NCBI RefSeq assembly: GCF_051622035.1
Contig: NC_135358.1
Location: 20,412,001-20,476,000, forward strand
Length of the DNA: 64,000 bases
Direction of reading: 5' to 3'
Origin: Arctopsyche grandis
Lineage: Eukaryota > Arthropoda > Insecta > Trichoptera > Hydropsychidae
Shown: positions 34,460 through 48,000 of the stretch, in pieces
How the letters are laid out: every line of letters begins with the position of its first letter
Position numbering within the stretch: the stretch's first letter is position 1
Notes under the pieces: generated by a model
What the model was told of the DNA's origin: nothing
Databases searched by the model: none
Seen by the model: only the letters and a program-made list of their open reading frames with translations
Made by a program: the position numbers and the translations under genes

Positions 34460-34620
34460 ATGCCAATAGTATTGCCGTGCCCTGAATTAACTCGACTTTT
34501 ACCTGATGAAATACTCAGACATATACTGCCTGGTTCACATATAATTTTGGACGGTTGGGCAGCGTACGGAAATATTCCACATGCTGCGAATGGAATATAC
34601 ACGCATTCGTTTGTGGTTCA
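34460..34620 (+). pseudogene. Merlin/IS1016-type transposase fragment
   Basis: About 53 codons: PIVLPCPELTRLLPDEI then LPGSHIILDGWAAYGNIP and NGIYTHSFVV. This matches the ISXO2-like (DDE) domain of Merlin transposases, in which the second acidic residue lies in an SDxWAAY motif; here it is LDGWAAY. The frame ends abruptly after GTTCA with no downstream zinc or third acidic residue region, so the fragment is inactive. The neighbouring Helitron debris suggests a composite insertion. Confidence 0.65.
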
Positions 34621-34829
34621 ATACCGATGCATCTAAATATGAATCAATACAGCTAGTACTTCTTTAGTTATAACTATGCTTATATGTATTTACTTCTATA
34701 TACATATAGCACTTAGAAAAGGTTTTAATTTGCATTCGTTTAGAAAAAAAAATGAATCTTTCTGTTTAAATTAACTATGAAGATTGATGGATTCAGGCCG
34801 AGCATAATTCTAAGGTATCGATTATACTT

Positions 34830-34985
34830 ATGTAGCGTCCTTTTTCCAGGAATCAGGGCGTTTTGGGTCTATTCAAAAAGCCAGAGTGCAAAAAAAAGGT
34901 TCGGCGAACCTTTAACAAAGCACCGCGAACAATTAACAATGAACGGCACGTTTTCGGTCCGCTCACTACTTACGATTAACACCTG
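34830..34985 (+). repeat. Dispersed repeat family, copy 2
   Basis: Carries CCAGGAATCAGGGCG, AAAGGTTCGGCGAACCTTTA and CAATGAACGGCACG in the same order as copies at 14352-14520 (minus) and 44597-44680. About 155 bp. Confidence 0.65.
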
Positions 34986-35862
34986 ACCTTTAAATCATTT
35001 CGAAACAAAAGTGTGATGTCAGAACAGTTAGAAAGGGTAAGAACGGTCTACGATATGTATATGTACATAAGTCGGTCTGTACTTAGAATGTTCAGCTGGA
35101 GCTGTCAGTTTTCCAATCTAATGAATATTATTTTATGGTCTCGCCACCAGCATGGTTGAGTACCACCCTCCACCGATTGGGAACAAGTGTATCATCGGCG
35201 TGTTGTTGATGAGAGAGGCGTTTGCGAAACGTCCGGTGGTTGGTGGTGGAGTGGTTTGGCTGGCAGTTGTAGTGCGGCCGCGCCGCGGTCAAGGTCCGAT
35301 TCTTGGCTCACGGTTAACAATCCTCGACCACGGCAAAAAACACTACCAACATCCAGACAATGTCTGCCATCTCGAGCCAACGATTTATTTGAACCAAATT
35401 ACATTTCTAGATCGATTACAAAATTTATTTTATTTATTTAAAATATTTTGGCTTAAATTAGAATTAGACATCACTTTTGTATAAAATGCATATAAAAGTG
35501 TTATAAAAATATCATTTATTAAATATAAATGTATTATATCATAAACGTGTATCAATTAAACGATGTATCGTAAAAAAACATAGAATTATTCAATTGAGTG
35601 ATACTTATTGATATACATAAAAAGGTTTGTATAATATTTGATATTGATTTAATGACACTGAACGATGTTACTGAATAATATTTTTGTAGGAATATGGACG
35701 TTTCTGAATGATTCATAATTTGAATATGTAATCAGCAGTCATCTCCTTACACCTGTACCATAAAATTATCTAATGTTCGGTTAACCGCATTGACGACCAT
35801 TAATTTAAACACTGATATCTCAGTATTTAAGATAAGCTCACGACAATGTTTACTAGCCTGAT
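34986..35862. other. Intergenic DNA, one G+C-rich block
   Basis: 35150-35345 is G+C-rich for this window and open in two overlapping frames, but neither has a domain or signal peptide. It could be a non-coding exon or promoter region; nothing decides this. Confidence 0.3.
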
Positions 35863-35865
35863 TTT

Positions 35866-36103
35866 ATAAAGAAGAATTCTTGATATACTCGTAATTCTAT
35901 AAAAGTATTCTTGAACTGATTTTATAAAAGAAGAATTATTTATCTGATTTTAAAAAAGAAGAATTCTTAACGTTTTTTTATAAAAGTAGAATTCTTGATC
36001 TGATTCTATAAAAGAAGGATTCTTGATCTGATTTTATAAAAGAAGAATCATTGATCTGATTATATAAAAGAAGAATTCTTCATCCAATTTTACAAAAGAT
36101 CAG
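35866..36103. repeat. Minisatellite, ~28-30 bp unit, about 8 copies
   Basis: Imperfect tandem units TGATTTTATAAAAGAAGAATT followed by CTTGATC, eight times with small indels. Each unit holds the palindrome AAGAATTCTT or a variant. Non-coding; not a CRISPR array, because the units are contiguous without unique spacers. Confidence 0.9.
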
Positions 36104-39100
36104 TTGGGTTAATTTTTTTTTTCTGATGTAATTATATTAAAATTTGGAAGTATTTTTATTGATTATACTAAACAAATCATTAATTTTTCTTCGTTCATAT
36201 TCCATCTCAAAAAAGTTTCATATACAAAGTAATTTTGGTTTTTAATTATGAAATGATTTTTTTAATTGCCGTTAAATTATATTATATGATTTTTTTAAGT
36301 ATTAAATTTGTTAATGCTGTAGTTTTTATAAAAAAGTATTATATTTTATGGCAAGGGTTGCCGACAACTTATTTACTAATACAGACACGTTCGTAGATCG
36401 CATTGATATATCACAAGTCAATCAGGAAGTTGCTGACTTCTTCGCCACATATTAAATTGTGAGAACTATCCAACTGACGATTCTTATTGTCGGTAAAAAA
36501 TAATGTTATTTATTTTTCGCTGGATGTAATTGCGATTATTTTTTCGATTGAAAGATGACTCGATGCGTTTATCGCTACAAAGAGATCGAACGTTCGATAG
36601 ATCGAAAAGTTAATTGAAAATTGCCGATAGTAAACTGTATGTAGAGAAAAAAAAGCCGTAACATCTCAGTCGGGAATATTGATTGCAATGTTTTTATTCA
36701 AATTTAAATAAACCATATCGACATTTACGACCGTCCTGATCGGAATCGATAAAAGTAATCTTCGCACATGCCTTGTATGAAAAATCTGACGGATTTAAGA
36801 TACATAAAAAAATAACGACTGTATTGATTAAGGTGATCTTGGTTGCGATTTTATCTCGGTGGTTGCAACGTTTGAGGAGCGTCGGTCAGCACCGGTAGCC
36901 ACGACGGAAGGTCAGTCGGAGTATATTGAACTCCATACAGAAGCGAGCGGTTACATTCCGGCAACACTTGAACCATGCACCATTTTTATTTTTATTTATT
37001 TTTTCTCGAACATTTCAGGAATCGCGATTGCTGTTTACTGATGTCGTATTCTCCGTTACTTTCGAGACATTTATGACGAACATTTGAATATTTTTACATT
37101 TCAACTTATAGCATTTTTTTTTGCTTTTTATAATGAAAAGTTATTTGAAATTCATATATTCAAAAACTTTTCGATTGTGCAACATTAATAACTGTAAAAT
37201 GGTTGGATTTAGTATGAATAATAATAATATTATAAGTGAGTCAATTTTTATTTTATACTGAATCGATATAATTTAGCCTAATATATGTATGTATGTATGC
37301 AAATATGTATAAAAGTCATTTTTATCCTTGTATATATTTGCTGTTAAAAATCAGTTACCCATTTTTTCTTTGATATATTTTTTAATCAAAATGATGTAAA
37401 AGGTTTGGGATAATATTTATATATTGCCAACCTTTTTTTTAAACTACATAAGCTGAGAGCTTTTAATATTACTGCTTAATTTTATCTACTACTTATATAT
37501 TTTTATGCAAAATCTGTATTATCAACAAATAAAGTACGTCTTCGTTTCATTATCATATTTTTTTATCTCGGATATAAGTTTTATTCTAATTCTATGACTG
37601 TATGTAATTCTAAAGACAATTAATTCAAAGTAAAAATGAAGCGTGCAAACATCTGTGAGGTTGAAGGAAACGTACCCAAGCGTTACACACATTATATAAG
37701 ATTAATATCACATGCATTTATGAAGAGCAGAAAAAACGAGTCGATTACGCCATTCTGGTTTTGCTCGCGTTGCGTTAAAATGCGTAATGACTCTGAGACG
37801 CACACGTATAATGGCGACTCGCAGCCTCAATTTATAATTTCAACGTATAAAACATGCCATGGGAATACGAAGGCTCGGATGTTCCCTCACTGCAGTCGTC
37901 TGGGTTTTTTTTTAGGAAAAAGGTGCGCAAGTGCACACAGGTAATTTACCAGAGAGGTAATAATAACGAGCGCATCTTGTCACCCTGATCCGGTGGGGAA
38001 GATACGACTCGATTTTTTTTTATCAAAGAGATCCGCAATACCTGAGCCCACCGTAGCACTTTAGGAAGTGTCGTCAAAATTTCGTATAATGAATACGTCG
38101 AGGAATTTCCTTATTGTTTGGCGACGTTTGGAAAGCCGCATGAAGTTTTGTGGGTCACATGTAGTTAACAGTTAGTCAGCCGACGTCCGCCGTTGCGAGT
38201 GCACGACCACGAACACGAATATAACATTAAATTTTATCGATGATGATGATTTTGTATCGATTCGTGTAATTTTGTCTAGTGTGGTGTTATGGTAACATGT
38301 GCGAGTGTGAAGATTTATACCGTGCGGGTTTCGCGCTTATCCGTACGCTCGTGTCTCCACTAAATAAATGTGAGTGAAGTTTCTTATCTCGATGTTTCTT
38401 TTTACAAGCTTTTTATTATTGTTTGATTACAATACATGCAAGTACATACATTACATTGAACCAAACGTCTATGTAATGATTTATTTAACTTTTAATTATT
38501 GCACATAGATAATTATAATATTGTATGTTTTCTATTTAACATTATTTATTATTCGGTATTGAAGTTAATTTCGAAAGATTCTAAATTTATTGGATCGGTA
38601 AAATAGTGCATATTTCGATATCCTTGTTATTATGTTTGTTTTTTTATTGTGAAAATGATTGATTTGTTGACTCATATGATATTTGGTGTATTAAATGTAT
38701 CAATTATGTATGATGCATGATGTTTTAATAAGTGTAAAATTTACAGTAATTAAATGAAAATCCATTAAAATAATGTCATAAAAGCATTGGGATGTATTCC
38801 TGATTGATTTTTCTTGTGTCATTATATAAAAAGGGGCATTTAAATGTACATATTTTATTTGAACAAATTAAACAGCAATTATTTACAATATATCTTTGTA
38901 TAACTGTATAGTCATTTTTTGATTGCTGCATCGATATGAAACTAATTTCTATTTAATTTGTGACGGATAGTTTTCACGAGTTGTCACAACACTAATGTGA
39001 TTTTCAGTACAATTTAATAGCTATGTAATGTGATTAAATATTCAATATTCGTCTTTCATCGACTGCGCAAATGTTTTATTAATTGATTGACATAAATTCG

Positions 39101-40600
39101 ACTTTCTATTTAATACGCGTTACAATTTAGAGCTTTGGTCCTGCACGCTTTGAGAATATTGTACAATCGGGTCATTGGCACGCGCTGAAAGTTCATCAAT
39201 CCTTAAGGTCTCATTGATTTATTTATTCAAATTAAAAATACGTTCACGTGCTTCATTATCGTACGATGCAAATTTATTAGTTCGATTTCGAAAAAGGAAA
39301 TAAAAGTTATCTTTCCGACTTTTACAACCATCAACGACATGGAAAACCCATTGTCTTAATGGACATTAAGGTCTGTCTGCTTTATTTTAATGTTCAATTA
39401 AGTCTTCAAGTACCGTTGATTTCAGTGTCGTGACCGGTGAAATTTTCGCGAAAATTGACGCCATTGAAGTGGCAATCATGTGTCAGTAACCTTTACGGGA
39501 GAAGTTTTCTTCAAAAAATTACCCTGCACGTGTATAATTTTAAGCGGTTAAATGAGTATCCCGATATTTTTGCCCGCATCGTAAAATACACTGAATGTAG
39601 ATATGTAGTTAAAAAAGCTTCGCATTTTACTTATGCTGGCTTAATCAACTTAACTGGAGCTTTCGTTACAGTTATAATTGAAACGCAAATTACGTATGCA
39701 CACTTTTGTACGTCTGCATTTAAAACTGTATTAATTAATACGGTGTCATACAATTATTGATTTAAAATTTAATTATATTACTGAATGAAATTATACGAAC
39801 GTAGATAGTGTTGAGTGTTAATTTAAAAATAATCGATAAGTTATGATAATTAAATTGCACTAATTATAATATTTGAATCGTACTATCTACCGACAGTATG
39901 GTGTTGTTCATGTATTGCTAAATCGTGACGTATATATGCACATATATGTATGTACAATATTTAATAAAATAAAATAGATAAAAAGGTGAACCCTAAACTG
40001 GATTTATTATTTGTTTTATTCGAGATACAAAATAGTCTTTATTAAGTTGCTGCAACATTGTATTTCCTTTAGTTTCTAATTTTATTTGGATTTTTTTCAA
40101 ATTATATTCTAGGATAAGTTGGGCTAATAAGTTTAAAGGATATAAAAATTGAAATTCATAAAATTTTTAAGTGTAATGAGCATGTCTCATATAATTAAAA
40201 CTCATCGCATACTTAAGACGATGTAAGCGCAACGATTATTCAATCTTAACGAGAAAATTTTCACTTTTTCAATGTAGGTATAGCCTCGTTCACATATGTA
40301 CAATTTCACTTTTCAGAAAAATGTAAATAATTGTTGAGAAGTATTACAATGAAGATAGTATTATATTACGCGTTGAATACGACATAACTGTCGATGCACA
40401 ATAAGATGCGCTCTGAATAGAAATGATCTTCGATCAAGCAAGAAAGTGAAGTCGAAGAATCGTACATTGATATTCCGCGTTTGGAGTGGAAGGTGAATGT
40501 TAAAGGGCGAAGGCTCCACCGGTCGTCCCCGTTTAGCGTACAGTTATCCGCGTTCGTTAATCGCGGCAACTGTCGTCTTCTGCGTGGTCATTTAACCTAT
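36104..40600. other. Intergenic/upstream region of the second protease gene
   Basis: AT-rich DNA without a supported coding exon. More G+C-balanced blocks near 36850-36990 (with TCAGTC at 36913-36918) and 38165-38369 (ending in a T|GTGAGT donor) could be non-coding first exons. The 102-codon frame at 37636-37944 has no recognisable domain. Confidence 0.35.
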
Positions 40601-40649
40601 TTCGTGCCGCGGTCGACTTTCGTGTAAATTATTTATATTCACACGGCGG

Positions 40650-40800
40650 GTTCGGCGAGCCAACAGCCGCTGCCAATCGGTTGCTTTGGGTTCTTTGGAG
40701 TCCCGTTAAGCCGGAGGGAGTTCAACGAACTCCGCAGAGCCGTAATTAAGCCAACGGAGCCGGAGAACTCCATCCGAGAGAACGCGGAGACTATTGACGT
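40650..40800 (+). other. Candidate non-coding first exon of the second protease gene
   Basis: G+C-rich stretch (AGCCGGAGGGAGTTCAACG region) beginning ~30 bp after a TTATTTATA box at ~40627 and ending at a strong donor, ACGT|GTAAGC, after 40800. The next acceptor on the strand with a coding start is TCTATTCCAG at 41930. Start position and use are inferred; another donor-ended block (38165-38369) is an alternative. Confidence 0.35.
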
Positions 40801-41930
40801 GTAAGCAAATTCGTTGCACTTCCTCTAGCTCCGTATGTGAACCGGTGCAATTAAAGGGTTAAGTGCCCACATCGACGGTCGAGCCACGAAATACTGCCGT
40901 GCGTGATGCATTATTGGTTCCGCTGTGACCTATTATACCACCGATCACTGTTTGATAGCCTTTACGTAAAATATGTATATCGTGATTTTTCAAAATCTAC
41001 CTAAACGTGTTCATAGTCGTTAAATCGGTACCTTTTTTCTAAAATACTTGAAAACATTGAGGAAATCTAGGATCATCTTACTAATTGAGAAAGATGATAT
41101 AAAATGTTTTTACTGGAAAAGATCCAGTACTTCAAATTTGGAGGGTAGCAATGGTTAAGTTTATTTTTATTAGCATCGATAGTTGATTAATACTTTGAGA
41201 ATCGAGTAATAACTATTTAATGGTTCAAGTCTAGATAATCTGTTGGTATCGTTTTTCATATCGTGACATTCTGTTTAATTGGCATAACAATAATTGCAAG
41301 GTACATTTATAATAAAAAAAACTCATTAAGAATATATAAGATACGATCAACAGCCATTATTTTATCACTGTAATAACATAAATTAAAATCATGCATAGAA
41401 AATAATTACAAATGATATTATACTACATAGATATTGTAATAATGATAGATATTTGTTTCTCTATTGTAGTTTGTTTCGCATTCTAACTATGCTAAATTTG
41501 CTAATTTTATTAATTTGAAATTCTTATTGGAATCAACGAATACTCAAATTTATGAACCGATTGACAAATCGGAATACTTTCATTTTAATAAAATCACTTT
41601 CACTTTAATGGTCTTTCGTCAGCAAAGGTTAAACGAGAACAAAATTGTGCGAAAACTATTAAGATTCAAAATGATTTCGTTTTCACGCAAACAACACGTT
41701 TTTTCATACCATTTTTACTTTCTCTATCTCCGAAGAAGTGTGGAGAAAGTTAATTCATGAGTCAGTGAGACATATATCAATTAATAAATCAAATCAATCA
41801 AATTAATCCTTTACTTTGACACACCTATCTGTAAATTTATCTGTCTAGCAATAACTGTAAATAATTTAAAAACATGGATATTTCTGTAAATTTGATTAAT
41901 TTTAATCATTGATTTTATTATCTATTCCAG

Positions 41931-42006
41931 AAGAATCTTCACTTGAAGAATCAAAAGAACATAATGGGCGTTCATTGCTGACGTTGGTTGTTTAACACTT
42001 TTCAAC
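41931..42006 (+). other. 5' UTR part of the first coding exon, with a 5-codon uORF
   Basis: Acceptor TCTATTCCAG ends at 41930. The 76 nt to ATG 42007 include ATGGGCGTTCATTGCTGA at 41962-41979, a five-codon upstream ORF that could lower translation. Confidence 0.5.
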
Positions 42007-45000
42007 ATGGAACGACAGCAACTGCTAAAGGCCAACGATAGGGGCGTCATCTTCAACGGAGATGGTGTCCATCAGAATCAGACATCAAAGAGGACTTCCG
42101 TGGAAGTGTCCAGGTCCTCGGATGATCAGCGTGTTCGAGAGGCAAGAAGACTAAATCAGTATGAAGCTCGAGGTGGATTTTTGAGCACGGTGTTCAGTGA
42201 CTTTTTCAGCGCCAAAAAGAGCAACAGGAACGCGCACAGTTTCGTTTGTGACGTTGTGCTCGTGTGCTTTCTAGTTTTTAATTGTTGCCTATTTTTGGAC
42301 TTGGTCGAAGCGACGCCTGTGATTTCAGAGAAACACCTGTCTACGTACCACTGTGAGTTTAATTTAAAAATTATACTCTTACATATTTAAATTTGTATAC
42401 ATTTTCATATTTTGACACACATTATATCAAGTGTGAAGTGTTTACTTATATGTACTCATTTTACAATACGAATAACTGAGTTTGCTTATTCGATTTTTTA
42501 CTATCAATAAGTAAATCGCGTACCTAGTATAGGATAGTTTTCCCCTAAAAATAAGTAAAGTGATCTATGAGCCAAGTAAAATACTTGGTGTCAATTGTAA
42601 ATAGAATTGTTTGTGGCAATATATGTATTTAGCTCTCAGATAAAATAAAAAATGATCAATTAAAATTTTCATCATCCGATAGCAGTTACAGTACTTGTTT
42701 ATCAGAACATTCATGATATCTTTTAATTTTAAACCGGAAGTGAATTTCGCCGTTCATATTTAAGTACACTATTTTATACATTGGCACAATTTTTAAACAT
42801 CATAATAATAATTATGATGTGTAAAAATTGTGTTATATTGGTTATATAAAATAGCCGATAGGCCATTTTATATCACTATTTTAATGCATTTTTATGACCT
42901 TCATTAAATACGAGTTTATTTCTTATACAATAAGTCGTTATGGTATTTTATAATTAATCAATTTTGTCAATGTATTATATAATATATCCATGCGCGTTTT
43001 TCTCACACAATTTCTATTGTTGATAATAAAATTATTATATATGACATATAATTTCAACAAACGTTCAAGCCGTTGAAATTTCCTCTTTGTTCAATTTATA
43101 ATGTAGGTACATATGTGAGTTTCACTTTTCGTGTCTCATTTGAAATCATAATGATATCGTAAAGTCATACTTAGGATATCGTAAATTTGAATGAAAGCGT
43201 GTAACCTGTATCCAATTTAATGTCCACTCCAAATACTCCACTGATTTACATATTTTTGTATATAGCATTATATTCTATGTAATATCAATTTTCCATAATA
43301 TATGTAAATATAACAATGAATGTTTATCATTATCCAAAGAGCAGGAGTTTATTTACTGTCATTTTACACTACTGCTTCTTTTTCAATTTTTTTAGTTCAA
43401 ATTTTACTAAACAAGGATTTTTGTCTTTCTCGACGTAACATCTTCCGATAGGGGGGATGTGTACCGTTATTTTGTGTGACAAACGGGTTTGTCGGTGGCC
43501 AATATGACCCACTTTTATATTCGCTTGAAGACGTGACTCATGATTGTTGAGTTCACGGACAATAGTCGATTTCGTAACATTATAATATTAAAGTACATAT
43601 ACACGGAAGAGGCGATTCCCGTTAGATGTGTCTTTTTATTAAATGAAATTTGTACCTGCATCTTCTTGTTTTCTTATCAACTGGGTCAGAAAATAATTGC
43701 TCAATTTTCTATGTACGTACGTATGTACATTCTATAATTTCCTCTGGCTATCTTTCAATTACACAGATAAATCACGCAATATCTTATGCGCAACCGATGG
43801 GAGTATTACACCTAATTTATATCCATTATTTACATATGTTTATACAGTCGTAATAATCTATAAATTCGGTTCAATATATTCGCTTTTTTACGTTAGCTTT
43901 TCTATTTTGCATTTCGAACTTCATAGAAGTTAAAACGAAGTACAATTTAAAAATAGGTATCAATGATATTTATATATCTATGTAGTATCGGCTTCACAGT
44001 TCTATATCTATCTAGTCTTCTATCTAATATATAATTTTGAAAGAGACTTTATATGTAAGTATGTAAGGTATGGGTGGTAGAATCCGTGACGTTAAATGTA
44101 ATAAAAAACGAATGAATATTCATATAAATTTAATAAATTGTTTAGTATTAGATTAGCCATGTTTATAGCGGTTTATATTACAAATACCGAGCGAAGCCGG
44201 GTAAAACCGCTAGTTTATTATATTATGAGTATGAACATATACATATGTACATACATATGTATATGTATGTATATGCATACTCTTCATATTATATAGTTCA
44301 TATGTCTGTAGGTGCTTAAGAGTCGTTGGATTTATTTTCATATTGACATTATTCAAAATTATTTTTCTTCCTCGATTAAAAATGTTTCTATTGATCTTAA
44401 TTGAATTGTAGGAAGTACATAAATTCCATTTTTTATTTTACATATGTATAAACATTCATACATATCAAATAAGCAAATGTATGGGGAAGATATGCAATGG
44501 AAATTTATCAGTGGTTGATAGTTATCTTATGTTTCTGTAGAGTATCTGTGAACAAATAAAGGTTATGAGTAGAGGTAGGATAGTCACAGTGCTATCCATT
44601 GTTCGGCAAACCTTTAACAATGCATTTACAACCTTTGAACAATACACGGCCCCCTCAGGCTCCGGTGACTAGTTATGAGCTTCTGATATAATGCATTGAC
44701 CCATGTTTGTAAGTTCACGAACGCCGCACAAAAATTGCTAATTGTCTATTGTTATTGTAGTCCATTTTAGGAAATAAAAGGCCATTGAAAACGAGACGGA
44801 AAAATAGAAGAAATAAGGAAACGCTCTTATATGGAAATGTGGAATGACGACACACAAACATAGCCCAAGTACAAAAATAGGTTAACGCTTGAAGTTCCGT
44901 TACGGAAAAAGCAGATCCTTCTCGGAAACACTCTCTTTCGATGACGAACAAGAGAATCCAGTACTTTCTCATTTATCACCGCACTGTTAGTTTTTTCCCA

Positions 45001-48000
45001 TTGAGCATATGTGTGTGAACAATTTCATTTTGAACATGGGTCAGAGTTACGCATTAGAGTCTCATTACGTATTCCATTTCGGGGTTTGTTTTTGTATGTA
45101 CATTATAAAGGTATGAGAGCGTGCGATTAAAATCAAATCAATCATTTCGTATGATGGTTAATTAATGCGGTGCCGAATCAGCGAGATGATATTTCATTTA
45201 TATGTACGAGATATCTATATATTTAACTAGTTTAATATTATATTTAACCGGGTCATTACGACAAAAAGGTCTTACGATCCGTGTGACCTGGAATGTGTCA
45301 CGACCGCAGAACTTCCTACGGAGTTTGTTGTAGAGTTCGCACGAAGGACACGTACAAATCGAGGTCAACAAACACTGGGTCGACAATAAAACCCATGACG
45401 TGGGCGGGTTGTGGTGCCTGACTTTTGCGAATACAATGGTGTTGTGGCACTTGAGGATTCGCCCTTGAGAGACAGGTAAATTAATTGAATTAAATGAAAA
45501 CAAAGTGCGACTGGGTGATGTATTGGCTCATTACGATTTGAATCGTGTATTGTCTTCGAGTGATTTTACAATGAAAAGTCAACTGAATCACTCGAAAATC
45601 GTGTTTAATATGATTTAAAGACTTGCCATAAATAACAGTAAGAAATAAATTGTCGTAAATTGAAAACAATAAGATATTTTCTTTATCTATAAAAATTTAA
45701 TGATCCATCATACCAGATTTCAAGTCTGAGATTATATATTAACGAGCTTGTCATGAATTTACTTGTATTTTCAGAATATTTTCCATCTTTTAAATTGATA
45801 TGATAGTGCTATTACTCGAAGTGTCATATTTATACTGGCCAAAATACTCCCTTAACCCACCTCACCCCTGCGGGAACCACACACAACGGTGTATTGCTTC
45901 CGCAAGGGCTGATTTCGTCCCCATAGGCTCCACCTTCTTTTGCGCATCTATCCTCTTCGGAGCTCATAGCTCGGATTTTTTTTCCATCACGCATTTGGCT
46001 TGTTATTGATGGCCTCTCCTAATTGATGGTATCTCAAGTATGAGTAAAGTATAAATTATTAGAGAAAGTTACAATATATTTATGGGATATATTGTAATTG
46101 ATATATTGATAGATCAAGTTCCTTCCTCATATTAAAGTCCTCATAACAAACTGGAAAAACAACGTAGACACAACTGATAACAAAATTGAGGGGTGCCAAA
46201 CCATAAGGTTGTAAGTGCCACATAGACTGAACTGCGTTTTATTTGTGATTTACAGTGTATGAGTCGGATTTTACTTGCAACCTCAGAACATGCCACCTCC
46301 TAGGGGTAGAAACTTGAAGTAACAAGTCATAACGTTGTATTATTAGTTGCACTGTCTCTTTAAGGGTACCAAACGATTCCGTGCAAGTAAATATGGATAT
46401 TTTTGTATATCAGTATGTTCAGTGAGTCTTGCGATAGTCTTTAACTGGATGATGATGATCACCAAAAAGCTTATATACATATACATATGTACATATCATT
46501 AGCAACTGTGGTCGGGGTAAAATCTTAGAGTTGACAGAGACGATGCTATAAAAGTTGTTTTATTTCTTATTATGAAAATAAACGTTGTATGGCACATACA
46601 ACGTTATTATTGCACAAATGATAGCACTTTTTACTTTATCTACATATGTACGTAGAACAATATATGAAGTTTTGTGATCATGTGAAAATTCGAACTCGAG
46701 ATTTTGACTGCTTCGAATTCAAAATCGATCACTGATCACGTTTTCGTGGTCTAGAAAAAATGTTTGTGTAGGTGTGTGTGTATATGTGTCTGTGTATTTT
46801 GGGGATATTTTGAACACCGTTAGTCCTATCGAACTGAAACTTTGTATCGGTTACTGAAATTCTTATCGAAACGACGTAAATTTTTAATTTTTACATATTT
46901 TATTTTTATTTTTTTTCTATTATCTAAAATATATTGATTGCTCATTGAATGATTGTATTAAGAATTATTGAAATATTCATTATTTATTTATTTCAACCCA
47001 TTTTAGTTTTTCCTTTTTATTTATTTATTTAAACTTGATGTTCTGGCACTTAAAACATTTTGGTTTGGCACACTTAAATTCACGCAAAATTATAACAATT
47101 TTAAAATCTAATTCAATCTATAAAATTGGATTCGGTGATTATTCCACACAAAGCGATCTCGCACACTAAAATCTAGATCATGGAACATCTGGCACTGGAA
47201 AATTCCATCTATCAAGAATTACTAGCAAACTAACGAGAATTCAAGTGACAGATAATCTGTATTTGAGATTTTCGTGGCAACGATTGCAATGTGTGAAATA
47301 GTCCGTTTACCATGTTTTCATTTTTAATATGAATTCGGCACTCTTGATTCCGACATGAAACGCATCTATCCATTGTTACTATAATGATTCATACGTAATA
47401 TGCCAATACGAGTAGACTGGTTTTAATTTTTTTTTCTTCTATGGAGCACATATGTATTTCTTATCCCATACATGAACTGTTGAGGAGGACTTGACCCAGT
47501 GCAGTGGTATCTCGCAGAATACTTGTGGTTTCACTGCAGAACCTGGCGAGGTGGGAATTTGCCCACGCACAGCCTTGACAATGGCACCAGACGACCGATG
47601 GTGATAGTAATGGTAACCCCGGCATTCGGGTCGATAGGCGACGGTCGCTAACGGTGAACGCAGATGACCCACTTACTAAACAAATGACACTTTGCATGTA
47701 CATCACGATCAACAACACCACCTCGCTCACGTTGACCGATCTTCAATGAATTTAATCTACTTTAGCCCCTTCCCCGTTGCAAGTCATCGTCTGGAATTAA
47801 ATTTCGGTAGTACGTGTTAAAAGTGTCAACGAAGCGGCACCGTGTTATGTTAAACTATTGGTGTTGCTGGATAATCAATATGTATGAGGGACTAGTGTTG
47901 TGCCCGTTGATATTTCAACGGGTGGTATCGGAAAAGGAATTGATGCATGAATTGACATAAAGTTATATGTATAATAATAATAATAGCAAACAACAACAAT

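Noticed and set aside
35152-35484. 110-codon frame in a G+C-rich block
   Set aside because: Open in two frames at once, as expected from composition; no domain or signal peptide.
35866-36103. CRISPR-like array
   Set aside because: Units are contiguous with no unique spacers and the genome is an insect's.
37636-37944. 102-codon frame with several Cys and His
   Set aside because: Spacing matches no zinc finger or disulfide motif I know and the flanks show no gene structure.
46980-47250. TTTATTTATTTA run followed by unique sequence, a possible LINE or SINE tail
   Set aside because: The adjoining sequence does not match any other element in the window, so ends and class cannot be supported.
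47461-47730. Minus-strand frame beginning with a hydrophobic leader and a GTAAGT donor
   Set aside because: Could be a signal-peptide exon, but no downstream minus-strand exon is recognisable inside the protease intron.
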